NCBI RefSeq assembly: GCF_016862795.1
Contig: NZ_BONQ01000083.1
Span: 1-64,000 of the forward strand
DNA: 64,000 nt
Origin: Dactylosporangium siamense
GTDB lineage: Bacteria; Actinomycetota; Actinomycetes; Mycobacteriales; Micromonosporaceae
Direction: 5' to 3'
Shown: positions 27,086 through 36,446 of the stretch, in pieces
Numbering within the stretch: the stretch's first letter is position 1
Layout of the letters: every line of letters starts with the position of its first letter
Made by a program: the position numbers and the translations under genes
Notes under the pieces: generated by a model
Databases searched by the model: none
Seen by the model: only the letters and a program-made list of their open reading frames with translations
What the model was told of the DNA's origin: nothing

Positions 27086-27985
27086 ATGCCACTCCCGCCG
27101 CAGGTCACCGACCTGACCAGCTTCGACCTGCTGCTGTCCGTGGCCCGCCTCGGCAGCGTCGGCCGCGCGGCCGCCGAGCACCGCGTCTCCCAACCGGCCG
27201 CCAGCGCCCGCCTCCGTCAGCTCGAACGCCGGCTCGGCCTCACCCTCCTGCACCGCACCACCCGCGGCTCCACCCTCACGCCCACCGGAGCGCTGGTCGC
27301 GGACTGGGCCCGCACCGCCGTCGACGCCGCCGCCGCACTCGCCCTCGGCGTGGCGGCGCTCCGCGACACCCACACCCGCCGCCTCGCCGTCGCGGCCAGC
27401 CAGACCGTCGCCGAATACCTGCTCCCGGCGTGGCTCGTCGCCCTGCGCGCCGCACATCCCGACCTCAGCGTCGTGCTCCAGGCCGCCAACTCGGCCGACG
27501 TCGCCGCCCGCGTCCTGGCCGGCGAGACCGCGCTCGGCTTCGTCGAGGGCCCCGACCTGCCGACGGGTCTGCACGCCGCAACCGTCGCCACCGACCGCCT
27601 CACCGTCGTCGTCGCCCCCGGCCACCCGTGGGCCCGCCGCCGCCGTGGTGTCACCGCCGCCGAGCTCGCCGCGACACCGCTGGTCACCCGCGAGGCCGGC
27701 TCCGGCACCCGCCGGGCGTTGGAGCAGGCCCTGGGCTCCTCGACGGTGCCGTTGCTGGAGCTCTCGTCGACCACCGCGATCAAGCACGCGGTGGCGTACG
27801 GCGACTCACCCGCCGTCCTCAGTTCCCTCGCCGTCACCGCCGACCTCGCCGCCGGCACCCTCACCGCCGTCCCGGTCGTCGACGTCGACCTGCACCGCGA
27901 CCTCCGCGCCATCTGGCCGGCGGGCATGCAGCTCACCGGCCCGGAGCGGGACCTCTTCACGATCGCCGCCGGGGTGGTCAGGTGA
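27086..27985 (+). CDS. LysR-family transcriptional regulator
   Basis: The 299-residue product has the LysR HTH at residues 10-70 (G-R-A-A-A-E-H-R-V-S-Q-P-A-A-S-A-R-L-R-Q-L-E) and an effector domain after residue 90. It is divergent from the TDT transporter gene, the normal layout for regulator and target. Its last eight bases overlap the convergent ABC ATPase gene. Confidence 0.92.
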   Translation: MPLPPQVTDLTSFDLLLSVARLGSVGRAAAEHRVSQPAASARLRQLERRLGLTLLHRTTRGSTLTPTGALVADWARTAVDAAAALALGVAALRDTHTRRLAVAASQTVAEYLLPAWLVALRAAHPDLSVVLQAANSADVAARVLAGETALGFVEGPDLPTGLHAATVATDRLTVVVAPGHPWARRRRGVTAAELAATPLVTREAGSGTRRALEQALGSSTVPLLELSSTTAIKHAVAYGDSPAVLSSLAVTADLAAGTLTAVPVVDVDLHRDLRAIWPAGMQLTGPERDLFTIAAGVVR

Positions 27986-28757
27986 TGTGCATCGGGGTGG
28001 GGGCGTCCGTGTCGTGCAGGAGGTCGGTCAGCTCGGCCACGCAGGTCGCCACGTCCGCGAGATGCGCGTTGCGGCCGAACGAGCGGGGGCGGGGGATGTC
28101 GACGGTGAGGACGTGCCGGACGCGTCCCGGGCGTTCGCTGAGCACGGCGACGCGGTCGGCCAGCAGCACCGCCTCCTGGATGGAATGGGTGACGAAGACG
28201 GTCGTGGGCTTGACGTCCATGTGCACCTGTTGCAGCTGACCCGCCAGCTCCTCACGGGTCAGCGCGTCGAGCGCGGAGAACGGCTCGTCCATCAGCAGGA
28301 CCTTCGGCTGCTGGATGAGCGCGCGGCACAGCGCGACGCGTTGCTGCATGCCGCCGGACAGCTCGTGGGGCAGCCGCTTGTGGAAGCCGGCCAGGCCGAC
28401 GGCGTCGAGGAGCTGGCAGGCCCGCTCCCGGTGCGGCGCGCGCCTGCCGCCGTGCATCTCCACCGGCAGGAGCACGTTGGCGAGCACGGACCGCCACGGC
28501 AGCAGGGCCGGCCGCTGGAACATCAGGGCGACGTCGCGACGGGGCCGGGTGACCGCAGTGCCGCCGACGAGCACCGTGCCGTCCGTCGGTGGCAGCAGCC
28601 CGGCCAGCAACCGCAGCAGGGTGGACTTCCCGCAGCCGGAGCGGCCGATGACGGCGAGGAACTCGCCCTCGGCAACCGTCAGGTCGATGCCGCGCAGCGC
28701 CTCGATGTCACCGGAGCGGGTGCGGAAGGTCCGGGACACCCCGGCAAGCTCGATCAT
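27978..28757 (-). CDS. ABC transporter ATPase, nitrate/sulfonate/taurine type
   Basis: The 259-residue protein has Walker A G-R-S-G-C-G-K-S-T (about residue 38), Q-loop F-Q-R-P-A-L-L-P-W, signature L-S-G-G-M-Q-Q-R-V and Walker B V-L-L-M-D-E-P-F. The P-A-L-L-P-W-R-S-V Q-loop is typical of SsuB/TauB/NrtD-type ATPases. The ATG at 28757 follows the permease gene by 14 bases. The substrate is unknown. Confidence 0.92.
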   Translation of the reverse strand: MIELAGVSRTFRTRSGDIEALRGIDLTVAEGEFLAVIGRSGCGKSTLLRLLAGLLPPTDGTVLVGGTAVTRPRRDVALMFQRPALLPWRSVLANVLLPVEMHGGRRAPHRERACQLLDAVGLAGFHKRLPHELSGGMQQRVALCRALIQQPKVLLMDEPFSALDALTREELAGQLQQVHMDVKPTTVFVTHSIQEAVLLADRVAVLSERPGRVRHVLTVDIPRPRSFGRNAHLADVATCVAELTDLLHDTDAPTPMHIT

Positions 28758-28771
28758 GGCCCCTCCCGGGG

Positions 28772-29548
28772 TTACGCGGAGATCGCCCGGGCCCACGGCA
28801 GCAGCAGCCGCTCGAGGGCGACGATGAGGTAGAACAGCACGATGCTGAGCAACGCCAGCAGCACGATGGCGGCGAACGCCAGCGGGGTGTCCAGCGAGCT
28901 GCCCGACAGCACGATGACCGCGCCGAGGCCCTGGTTCGGGCTGCTGATCTCGGCCACCACCGCGCCGATGACGGCGAGCGAGACACCCAGTTTCAGGCCG
29001 ACGAAGACCTGCGGCAGCGCCCACGGCAGCCGGACCTTGAAGTAGCCCTGCCACCAGGAGGCGGACAGGGACCGGGCCAGCTCGCCGAGGTCGGCCGGGG
29101 TCGAGGTCAGCCCGGCGACCGTCGACACGACGATCGGGAAGAAGCAGATCAACACGACCAGCACGATCTTCGGCTTCGGCCCGTATCCCAGCCAGACGAC
29201 CAGCAGCGGCGCGACCGCGACCTTCGGGATCGAGTTGAGGGCGACGAGGAGCGGGAACGTCGCCCGTTCGACCGCCCTCCACGCGGTGAGCATCATGGCG
29301 ATGGCCAGGCCCGCGGCCACCCCGATCCCGAAGCCGAGCAGCGTCTCCGTCAGCGTGGCCCAGGTCTCCCGAAGCAGGTAGGCGGGCTGGGCGCGGAACG
29401 AGGCGATGATGTCCGGCGGCGCCGGCAGGAAGAACGACCGGATGCCGAAGATCACGGTGGTGCCCCACCAGAGGCCGACCGCCGCAGTGGCGCCGGCCGC
29501 CGGCAGGGCCACCACGGACCACCGCGACGATGTCCGTTGCTCAGGCAC
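28772..29548 (-). CDS. ABC transporter permease, SsuC/TauC type
   Basis: The 258-residue product has six membrane helices and the EAA-type loop near residue 165 (A-R-S-L-S-A-S-W-W-Q-G-Y-F-K-V-R-L-P-W-A-L-P). The GTG start overlaps the methyltransferase stop by eight bases. It works with the downstream ATPase and the NMT1-type binding lipoprotein. Confidence 0.92.
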   Translation of the reverse strand: MPEQRTSSRWSVVALPAAGATAAVGLWWGTTVIFGIRSFFLPAPPDIIASFRAQPAYLLRETWATLTETLLGFGIGVAAGLAIAMMLTAWRAVERATFPLLVALNSIPKVAVAPLLVVWLGYGPKPKIVLVVLICFFPIVVSTVAGLTSTPADLGELARSLSASWWQGYFKVRLPWALPQVFVGLKLGVSLAVIGAVVAEISSPNQGLGAVIVLSGSSLDTPLAFAAIVLLALLSIVLFYLIVALERLLLPWARAISA

Positions 29549-30350
29549 GGCGGCCGATGGTCGAATACGTGAAGTGTCCCCGGACGACTAGCCGCGGATC
29601 CTGCACCGCGGCGTCCAGCTGCTCGATCCGCTCGGCGGTGAACCCGGCGGCGATGAACTCCTTCCGGAGCTGGGCCACGTTGACGGCGATGAGCAGTGCG
29701 CCCGGGGTGCCGCCGGGCCAGGACTCCGCGTGGATGGCCGTGTCGACGTCGACAAGCCCTGCCGCCAGCATCGTGTCGTGCACCCGCGCGGCCCAGGTCG
29801 GGTCGTTGCCCCGGGCGGGGAGCACCTGGTTCACCAGGACGTCCTGGTAGTGGTTGATGAGCTCGGCGGTGTCGCGGTCCGGGGCCGAGAGGCACAGGTT
29901 GCCGAACTCCGTCGCCCAGTCCTCCACGACCAGCGCCCCGCCCGGGGCGAGGGCCGCCGCCAGTCGCGCGAGGATCTCCGCGCGCTGGGGGATGTGCAGC
30001 AGCACCAGCCGGGCGTGGATGAGGTCCCAGGGACCTTCCGGCACTGGCTCGGCGACCAGGTCGTGCTGCAGCACGGAGTATCCGTCGCCGGTCGGGATGT
30101 GCCGGACGTTGAGGTCGGTGGCCAGCACCCGGCCGCCCGGGCCGGTCCGGCCGGCGAGCCAGCGGGCGACGCTGCCACCGCCGGCGCCGACCTCCAGGCA
30201 GCGCCGGCCGGTCAGCTCGCCGACCGTGCCGAGCCGGCTGAAGGTGAGGCCGTCGAGCATGGCGGACAGGTGGCTGTGCCGCCCCACGGACTCGGGATCG
30301 TCGTTGTCGAACGAGTACCGCGACCTGCTGGGGTCGATGGATGTGGTCAT
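29541..30350 (-). CDS. Class I SAM-dependent methyltransferase
   Basis: The 269-residue product has motif I L-E-V-G-A-G-G-G-S-V-A near residue 52, the acidic A-T-D-L-N near 77, and motif II H-D-L-V near 96. The fold is that of a small-molecule methyltransferase. It lies between the binding-protein and permease genes of an ABC importer, with overlapping ends, so it may modify the imported compound. The ATG at 30350 has AGGGG seven bases upstream. Confidence 0.9.
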   Translation of the reverse strand: MTTSIDPSRSRYSFDNDDPESVGRHSHLSAMLDGLTFSRLGTVGELTGRRCLEVGAGGGSVARWLAGRTGPGGRVLATDLNVRHIPTGDGYSVLQHDLVAEPVPEGPWDLIHARLVLLHIPQRAEILARLAAALAPGGALVVEDWATEFGNLCLSAPDRDTAELINHYQDVLVNQVLPARGNDPTWAARVHDTMLAAGLVDVDTAIHAESWPGGTPGALLIAVNVAQLRKEFIAAGFTAERIEQLDAAVQDPRLVVRGHFTYSTIGRRA

Positions 30351-30369
30351 GTGCGGTCCCCTCCCGGGA

Positions 30370-30408
30370 TCTCGAGGTCAGGCTCTTTGGCGCTCTCGAG
30401 GTCAGGCT
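30370..30408. repeat. 24-bp tandem repeat at the stop codon of the NMT1-type lipoprotein gene
   Basis: TCTCGAGGTCAGGCT occurs at 30370 and again at 30394 (period 24). The second copy contains the TGA stop of the binding-protein gene read on the minus strand. Confidence 0.8.
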
Positions 30409-31415
30409 TTCGGTGTGATGCCGAAGTCGACGACCGCGTCCGGGGTCAGGCCGGCCGGGATGAGACCGCCGGCCTGCAGGGTGGCGATCGCACGGGCGAC
30501 GCGCTCCTGGTCCATGCCACCGATCGCACCACCGGAGCTGACGTACGGCGTCATCAGGGTGATCTCGCCGACGGCGGCGGTGATGTCGGCCGCGGGCTGC
30601 GCCTTCTTCAGGATCTGCGCGGCCTCGTCCGGGTGCTCGATGGTGTACTTCAGCGCCTTGAGCGAGGCGTCGCGGAACCGCTTGGCGAGGTCCGGGTTCT
30701 CCTTGGCGATCTTCGCGCTGGTGATGATGCCGTTGCCGTAGAGGTCGCCGAGGTACTTGCTGTAGGGCAGGACCACGGTCTTCTTGCCGCCGGCCGCCTT
30801 CTCGATGCCCTTGGAGCCGATGAGGAAGGTGCTCAGCGCCTGGACCTGGCCGCCGGCCAGCAGCGCGGGCAGCTGCGGCGGCTGCGCGTTGACCCACTGG
30901 ACCTTGCTCGCGTCGATGCCGGCCAGCTTGGCGTAGGCCGGGAACAGCAGCTGGTTGACGGAGCCGGTCGCGGCGCCGACCTTCTTGCCCTCGAGGTCCT
31001 TGGGCGAGGTGATGCCGGCCCCTTCGAGCGAGATGATCGAGACCAGCGACTGCTGGTGGATCGCGGCGATGGTCCGGAAGTCCTTGTAGTCGCCCTTGCC
31101 GGCGAGGATCCAGGCCCCGATCAGGTCCAGGTTGGCGAACTGCGCCTGGCCGGCGGCGAGGCCTTTGAGGTTCTCCCCCGTGGCCGCGCCGAGCTGGATG
31201 GTGACGTCGAGCCCGGACTCCTTGAAGTACCCCTTCTCCTGGGCCACCCAGGCGAAGGCATCACGACCGACGGCCCCGAACGCCGTCAGGTAGGTAACCT
31301 TGTCGGCCGGCTTCTCCGCGGCGGCGGGTTTCTCCTTCGAACTCGAGCAGCCACCCGTCGTGCCGATCAGCGCCATGGCCACCACCGACACCAGCAATGC
31401 GCGGTAACGCCTCAT
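30402..31415 (-). CDS. NMT1/TauA-like ABC substrate-binding lipoprotein
   Basis: The 337-residue precursor has a lipoprotein signal (T-T-G-G-C lipobox, Cys about 23) and a type II periplasmic-binding fold (F-G-A-V-G-R-D-A-F, G-Y-F-K-E-S-G-L-D-V). This places it in the NMT1/THI5/TauA group that captures nitrate, sulfonates or pyrimidine precursors. The ligand cannot be told. The ATG at 31415 follows GGGGGA at eight bases. Confidence 0.9.
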   Translation of the reverse strand: MRRYRALLVSVVAMALIGTTGGCSSSKEKPAAAEKPADKVTYLTAFGAVGRDAFAWVAQEKGYFKESGLDVTIQLGAATGENLKGLAAGQAQFANLDLIGAWILAGKGDYKDFRTIAAIHQQSLVSIISLEGAGITSPKDLEGKKVGAATGSVNQLLFPAYAKLAGIDASKVQWVNAQPPQLPALLAGGQVQALSTFLIGSKGIEKAAGGKKTVVLPYSKYLGDLYGNGIITSAKIAKENPDLAKRFRDASLKALKYTIEHPDEAAQILKKAQPAADITAAVGEITLMTPYVSSGGAIGGMDQERVARAIATLQAGGLIPAGLTPDAVVDFGITPKA

Positions 31416-31462
31416 CGCGGATTCCCCCATTCATATTTTTCGGAAAGTCCCGAACACATGTT

Positions 31463-32620
31463 CTAACCGAGCAGGCGCCACCGGCCGCCGCGCGCCTCGA
31501 GCATCGTCAGCGACTGCGGCATGAACCCGGAATGATTGCTTGGCGTCAATCTGACCTGACCGCTGAGACCGTCGATCTGCGAGGTTTCCAGCGCCGCGCG
31601 CAACGTGTCCCCGTCGGTCGAGCCGGATTTGACGACCGCGTTCACGACGAGCTGCAGCGCGTCCGCGGCGAATGACGCGTGGCCGTGATAGGTCCCGTAG
31701 CGGGACATGTAGTCCTGAAACCATTGCCGGCGGGCCGCCTTCGCGGGCGTGGTCGCGATGACGTCGTCGATGGCGAGCGTCTGGGTGAAGACGAGCGCCG
31801 TGCCGTCGGTGGTCGCGGCCGGTCCGCCGAGGAAGAGCTCCCCGGCGGCGCCGGCGTCCAGGTACACCTGGCCGCGGTAGCCGGCGTCGCGGAGGGCGCC
31901 GATGGCCGTCGCGGCCTGCGGCGGGTAGCCCCAGACCACGATCGCGTCCGGGCTGCCGGCGGTCGCCGCGCGGGCGGCACGGCCGAGGTCACCGTCGGCC
32001 GGCGCGTACTGCCCGTGGGCGACCACCTTCGCGCCGATCTTGGCGACCTCCCGGGCCAGCGCCTCCGCGCCGCCCCGGCCGTAGGCGTCGTCGCTGGAGA
32101 CGAACGCGACCTTGCGCCGCCCGGCCCGGGCCAGCTCACCGGCCAGGACGCTCGCGTCGTCGTCGACATTGGGGGCCAGCCGGAAGATGTACCTGCGGTC
32201 GGCCAGCGGGGCGCTCACCTCGGCCACCGGCGACAGCGCGATGGTCGGCAGGCGCCCGTCATTGATCACCTTCGCGGCGCCGGTCACGCACTCGGCGCAG
32301 GCGCCGGTAATGATCGCGGTGACGTCGGGGTCGCCGGTGAACTCCGTGATCTGGGTCAGCGCGATCGCCGGGTCGCTGCGGTTGTCGCGCACCCGCAGGG
32401 CGAGCCGGCGCCGGCCCAGCAGGCCGCCGGAGTTGATCTGGGCCACCCGCAGTTCCAGGGCGCGCTTGTACGCCGTGCCGAGGTCGGCCGCGCTGCCGGA
32501 GAGCTCCAGACTCGCCGCGACAACGACGTCGGTTTCCTGTTCCGCATTGACGCTTGTGCATCCTGCCGCGGACGCGGCGGCCACCGCGAGCATCGCCGCA
32601 AAAGATCGCCAGCGTCGCAC
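31463..32620 (-). CDS. Type I (Leu/Ile/Val-like) solute-binding lipoprotein
   Basis: The 385-residue precursor has a lipobox A-A-G-C near residue 21 and a two-lobed type I binding-protein fold: A-A-S-L-E-L-S-G-S-A-A-D-L-G at the first strand, A-I-I-T-G-A-C-A-E near residue 105, and V-A-F-V-S-S-D-D-A-Y-G-R-G near residue 160. It is in the same unit as an unrelated type II binding lipoprotein but no branched-chain permease is near, so it may be a sensor for the divergent conservon kinase. The GTG at 32620 has the same GGGGGAATC-type ribosome site as the next gene. Confidence 0.88.
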   Translation of the reverse strand: MRRWRSFAAMLAVAAASAAGCTSVNAEQETDVVVAASLELSGSAADLGTAYKRALELRVAQINSGGLLGRRRLALRVRDNRSDPAIALTQITEFTGDPDVTAIITGACAECVTGAAKVINDGRLPTIALSPVAEVSAPLADRRYIFRLAPNVDDDASVLAGELARAGRRKVAFVSSDDAYGRGGAEALAREVAKIGAKVVAHGQYAPADGDLGRAARAATAGSPDAIVVWGYPPQAATAIGALRDAGYRGQVYLDAGAAGELFLGGPAATTDGTALVFTQTLAIDDVIATTPAKAARRQWFQDYMSRYGTYHGHASFAADALQLVVNAVVKSGSTDGDTLRAALETSQIDGLSGQVRLTPSNHSGFMPQSLTMLEARGGRWRLLG

Positions 32621-32937
32621 GTCGATTCCCCCGCTCGATGCTCCGGCCCCTCCGGACGGCGATGACCGCCAACACCTTGCCAACTCGTACCAGGACGGTC
32701 AAGAGGTTCGAAATACGCGTTCTGACACCATTGCTGAATCTAGGGGGACAACTTACTCAATTGATGACCCTGATAGTACTCAGAGACACCCGTGAATGCC
32801 CTATCGGGTTTCCCCAGGAATGTCGGACATGGTGGAATGCGCTGTCCTGCGCCCCGGGGGCCCGCCAGGTCACCATCCTGCGCGACCGTCGATCCGCCGG
32901 ACCGTCCTAGGCGACCACGAGCACGCGGAGACCTTGC
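32621..32937. other. Divergent intergenic region between the ABC operon and conservon
   Basis: This 317-base, AT-richer stretch should carry promoters for both the minus-strand ABC operon and the plus-strand conservon. The block TTGATGACCC followed by TGATAGTACT near 32760-32780 is a candidate conservon promoter. I see no ORF or hairpin of note. Confidence 0.4.
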
Positions 32938-35643
32938 ATGCCCGCATCGAAGAAGCCTGCAGGTAGTAGGTTGCGCATCGGTCGGCCCCGACTGGCCAAC
33001 ACCAGGATCCGCGCCAAGCTCGGACTCATCCTGCTGATCCCCATCATGGCGATCGTGACGCTGGCCGCGTTCCGGCTGAGCAGCGCCGCCGACCGCGCGG
33101 TCGACGCCGGCCGGGTGGGTGCCCTCACCAGGCTGTCGGCCGACGTGTCGGCCCTGTCCCAGCAGATCCATCTGGAACGGATGACCGCCGCGGCGCTGCT
33201 GGCCGCCCCCGCCCCCGCCCCGGCACTGGTGACGTTCAACCGGCAGGTCCTGCGGACGGACGAGGCCATCGCCGCCTACGCCAAGCGGCGCGACGCGCTC
33301 GGCGACGTGCCCACCGCGATCCGGGACCGGCTGCAGCGCATCAACGACCAGCTCGAGGCCGTCTCGACGATCCGCGCGGAGGTCAGCAGCCGGCAGGGCG
33401 TGTCGGTGGCCGAGGTCCTGCTGCGGTACGGCGTGATCGTCGAGGACCTCGTCTCCTACCGCGAGGCCCTCGGGCAGGTGAGCACCGACCCGGACCTCTC
33501 CGACGCGCTCCGGGCGGCGGCGGCGTTCTCCAAGGCGAAGGCACGCGTGGCGGAGCAGGAGGCGATCGTCTACGCCGCGCTGAAGGCCGGCCCGCTCGAC
33601 GCCCATCAGCTGTCCGCGCTGCTGGCCACGCTCACCGGCCAGCAGGAGGCGTTCGTCGCCTTCTCGCTCTCGGCCGACGTGGAGCAGCGCCGGCTCGTGG
33701 AGGCCACGATCGCCGGCGACGCGACCCAGATGGCCGACGACATGACGAGCGCGCTGCAACGCTCGGTCGGCCGGCCGCCCCCCGTCTCCGCCGATGACGC
33801 CGTGTCCGTGTTCGGCGCGGTCAACGACCTCATGCGCTGGACCGAGGAACAACTCGACGACGGACTCATCGCCGACGCCGCCGGAATCGGCGCCGCCGTG
33901 CGCCGCCAGGTGATCGTGGAGTCGGCCATCGTGGTGCTGGTGCTGGCGGTCGTGCTCGGCCTGGCCCTGGTCACGGCCCGCTCCATGGTCGTGTCGCTGC
34001 GGCGGCTGCGCCAGAGCGCCCTCGCCGTGGCCGAGCACGACCTGCCCGCCGCGGTCAGCCAGTTTCGCGACGCCCAGTCGCTGCGCTCGCCGCAGGAGAT
34101 CGCCGACCAGGTCCGCGACCCGATCGGGGTCCACAGCAAGGACGAGATCGGCGAGGTGGCGCGGGCCTTCAACATCGTGCACCGCGAGGCGGTCCGGGTC
34201 GCGGCCGAGCAGGCCGTCCTGCGCAACAGCGTCTCGTCCATGTTCCTCAACCTGGCGCGCCGCAGCCAGACCCTGGTCGACCGGATGATCGGCCAGCTCG
34301 ACCGGATCGAGCACGGCGAGGAAGATCCCAAACGACTGGCCGACCTCTTCCAGCTGGACCACCTCGCCACCCGGATGCGACGCAACGACGAGAACGTGCT
34401 GGTGCTCGCCGGCGCCGACACCACCCCGCCGCGCCGCCAGAACGCGCCGCTCATCGACGTGATGCGCGCCGCCCAGTCCGAGATCGAGCTGTACGAGCGG
34501 ATCGAGTTCCCCACCGTCGACGACGACGTGTTCGTGGCGGCCCCGGCCGTCAACGACACCGTCCGGCTGCTCGCCGAACTGCTGGACAACGCCACCCGGT
34601 TCTCGCCGCCCAACGCGCCCGTCGTGCTCACCGGTCGGCGCCTCGGCGACCGGGCGATCCTGCAGATCGAGGACCGCGGACTCGGCATCGACCCGGAGTC
34701 CCTCGCCGCCTACAACGGCCGGCTCGCCGAACCACCACCCGTCGACATCGGCGCCTTCCGGCTGATGGGCATCGCGGTCGTCGGACGCCTCGCCTTCCGG
34801 CACAGGATCCTCGTGCAACTGCGCAACAACGCCGGCGGCGGCACCGTCGCGGAGATCGTGCTGCCGCACGGCGTCCTCGCCCCGCCGCGCAACGGGCGGG
34901 CGCCGGCCGCTCCGGTCCGGCGGCGGACCGCGGCGGTCACCGTCGGCGGCGCGGCGGCGGCGGTCACCGTCGGTGGCACGGCGGCGGCCGGCACCGGGGG
35001 CGGCGTGGCAGCGGCCGGCACGGCGACGATGGTGGAACCCGGTCCGAGCCATCCACCCGCGTGGCCCTTGCCGGCGGCCGAGCCGGGGCCGAACCGGTGG
35101 GCCGAGCTGGTGAGCCCGGTCTGGAACGCGGAGCTGGCCGCCGAAGACACCACGGAGCTGCCGATCTTCCGCGAGATCGAAACGGCCTGGTTCCACGAGC
35201 GCGGCCACAGCGTGATGCAAGGACCCGTGCCCGCCGCGCCGCGGATTCCGGCACCGGCACCGGCCCCCGCGACACCAGTACCGGCCCCCGCACCGGCGGC
35301 GGCGCAACCGGCGGGGCGGCGGCAGCCGGTCGGCGCTGGGCCCGCCGCCGCTTCCGGACGCGTGGACTGGCGCAGCGCGGCCGACGAGGGCTGGCGCGCG
35401 GCATCCGCGGCGCAGGATCCACCGCTCGCCGGCAGCACCCGGTCCGGCTTGCCCAAACGCGCACCCCAGGCCCAGCTCGTGCCGGGCGGGGTGCCCGCCC
35501 GACCGGCAAAACTCAACCGGCCCAGCGCCGAGGAACTGCGCGGCCTGCTCTCCTCGTACCAACGGGGTGTCCAGCGTGGACGGCAGGCGGCCGGTCCGAA
35601 TCCGGACCGTGCGGCACAGGCAACCGAGGAGAATCGCTCATGA
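32938..35643 (+). CDS. cvnA: Conservon sensor ATPase (CvnA-type, nitrate-sensing domain)
   Basis: The 901-residue protein has an N-terminal membrane helix (about 25-45), a large extracellular nitrate/NIT-like helical domain (about 50-310), a second helix (about 325-345), HAMP, and a histidine-kinase-type ATPase with E-L-L-D-N-A-T-R-F-S-P-P near residue 545 and D-R-G-L-G-I. No usual H-box is seen; the kinase-core position reads F-Q-L-D-H-L-A-T-R-M-R-R-N, as in Cvn ATPases. The last 250 residues are a Pro/Ala-rich disordered tail. It is the first gene of a four-gene operon and overlaps cvnB by four bases. Confidence 0.93.
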   Translation: MPASKKPAGSRLRIGRPRLANTRIRAKLGLILLIPIMAIVTLAAFRLSSAADRAVDAGRVGALTRLSADVSALSQQIHLERMTAAALLAAPAPAPALVTFNRQVLRTDEAIAAYAKRRDALGDVPTAIRDRLQRINDQLEAVSTIRAEVSSRQGVSVAEVLLRYGVIVEDLVSYREALGQVSTDPDLSDALRAAAAFSKAKARVAEQEAIVYAALKAGPLDAHQLSALLATLTGQQEAFVAFSLSADVEQRRLVEATIAGDATQMADDMTSALQRSVGRPPPVSADDAVSVFGAVNDLMRWTEEQLDDGLIADAAGIGAAVRRQVIVESAIVVLVLAVVLGLALVTARSMVVSLRRLRQSALAVAEHDLPAAVSQFRDAQSLRSPQEIADQVRDPIGVHSKDEIGEVARAFNIVHREAVRVAAEQAVLRNSVSSMFLNLARRSQTLVDRMIGQLDRIEHGEEDPKRLADLFQLDHLATRMRRNDENVLVLAGADTTPPRRQNAPLIDVMRAAQSEIELYERIEFPTVDDDVFVAAPAVNDTVRLLAELLDNATRFSPPNAPVVLTGRRLGDRAILQIEDRGLGIDPESLAAYNGRLAEPPPVDIGAFRLMGIAVVGRLAFRHRILVQLRNNAGGGTVAEIVLPHGVLAPPRNGRAPAAPVRRRTAAVTVGGAAAAVTVGGTAAAGTGGGVAAAGTATMVEPGPSHPPAWPLPAAEPGPNRWAELVSPVWNAELAAEDTTELPIFREIETAWFHERGHSVMQGPVPAAPRIPAPAPAPATPVPAPAPAAAQPAGRRQPVGAGPAAASGRVDWRSAADEGWRAASAAQDPPLAGSTRSGLPKRAPQAQLVPGGVPARPAKLNRPSAEELRGLLSSYQRGVQRGRQAAGPNPDRAAQATEENRS

Positions 35644-36047
35644 CCGGACCCGGCGCGTTGGAAAGCATGGACTGGCTGCTCGACAGCTTCGCCCAGCAGC
35701 TCAACGGCATCGCCCACGTCATCGTCGTGTCGTCCGACGGGCTGCTGCTGGCCGCCACGGGCGACCTCCCGCCGGAGCGGGCCGAGCAGCTCGCCTCGGT
35801 CACGGCCGGGCTGGTCAGCCTCACCTACGGCACGGCACGGCACTTCGACGGCGGCAACGTGCAGCAGACCATCGTGCACATGGAGGCCGGCTACCTGATC
35901 CTCATGTCGATCAGCGACGGCTCCTCCCTCGTGGTGCTCGCCGCCCGGCACTGCGACGTGGGCCACGTCGGCTACGAGATGGCCCTGCTGGTCGAGCGCG
36001 TCGGCAAGTCACTGGTGTCACCGCCCCGCGAAGCGGCGACCCGGTAA
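35640..36047 (+). CDS. cvnB: Roadblock/LC7 protein (CvnB-type)
   Basis: The 135-residue protein is a roadblock/LC7-domain protein: W-L-L-D-S-F-A-Q-Q-L-N-G-I-A-H-V-I-V-V-S-S-D-G-L. In conservons it binds the small GTPase and regulates it. The ATG at 35640 overlaps the cvnA stop. Confidence 0.93.
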   Translation: MTGPGALESMDWLLDSFAQQLNGIAHVIVVSSDGLLLAATGDLPPERAEQLASVTAGLVSLTYGTARHFDGGNVQQTIVHMEAGYLILMSISDGSSLVVLAARHCDVGHVGYEMALLVERVGKSLVSPPREAATR

Positions 36048-36077
36048 GGGAAGGCGGGCGGGACGGCGGAGGCGGCC

Positions 36078-36446
36078 ATGGATCAGTACGGCGAGGAGGA
36101 CCCGCGCGGAAATCTCGTTCGCCCGTACGCGGTGACCCGCGGCCGGACCGAGCCCACCCGCGAGATCGCCATCGAGGCGGTGATGCTGACCATGCAGCGG
36201 GGGGTGGAGGAGAGCCGGTACGCCGGACGGGACCGGCACCTCATCGCGACCCTCTGCAACGGCCGCGCGCAGTCACTGGCCGAGATCGCCGTGCACCTGC
36301 GCGTGCCACTCGGCGTCGCCCGGGTGCTCGTCGCCGACATGATCACCGAAGGGATCCTGACCCTCTACGAGCCGCTCGACGCGGACGACACAGAGGAACG
36401 GATCAACGTTCTGGAAAGGGTTCTCGTTGGACTCCGCAGCCTCTGA
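36078..36446 (+). CDS. cvnC: DUF742 protein (CvnC-type)
   Basis: The 122-residue protein has L-V-R-P-Y-A-V-T-R-G-R-T near residue 13 and a winged-HTH-like part (L-A-E-I-A-V-H-L-R-V-P-L-G-V-A-R-V-L-V), the DUF742 pattern. It is the third conservon gene. Its end overlaps the cvnD start by 20 bases. Confidence 0.92.
   Translation: MDQYGEEDPRGNLVRPYAVTRGRTEPTREIAIEAVMLTMQRGVEESRYAGRDRHLIATLCNGRAQSLAEIAVHLRVPLGVARVLVADMITEGILTLYEPLDADDTEERINVLERVLVGLRSL

Noticed and set aside
32740-35562. Minus-strand frame of 940 codons opposite the conservon sensor
   Set aside because: Low-complexity shadow of a GC-rich gene; the plus strand has clear domains.
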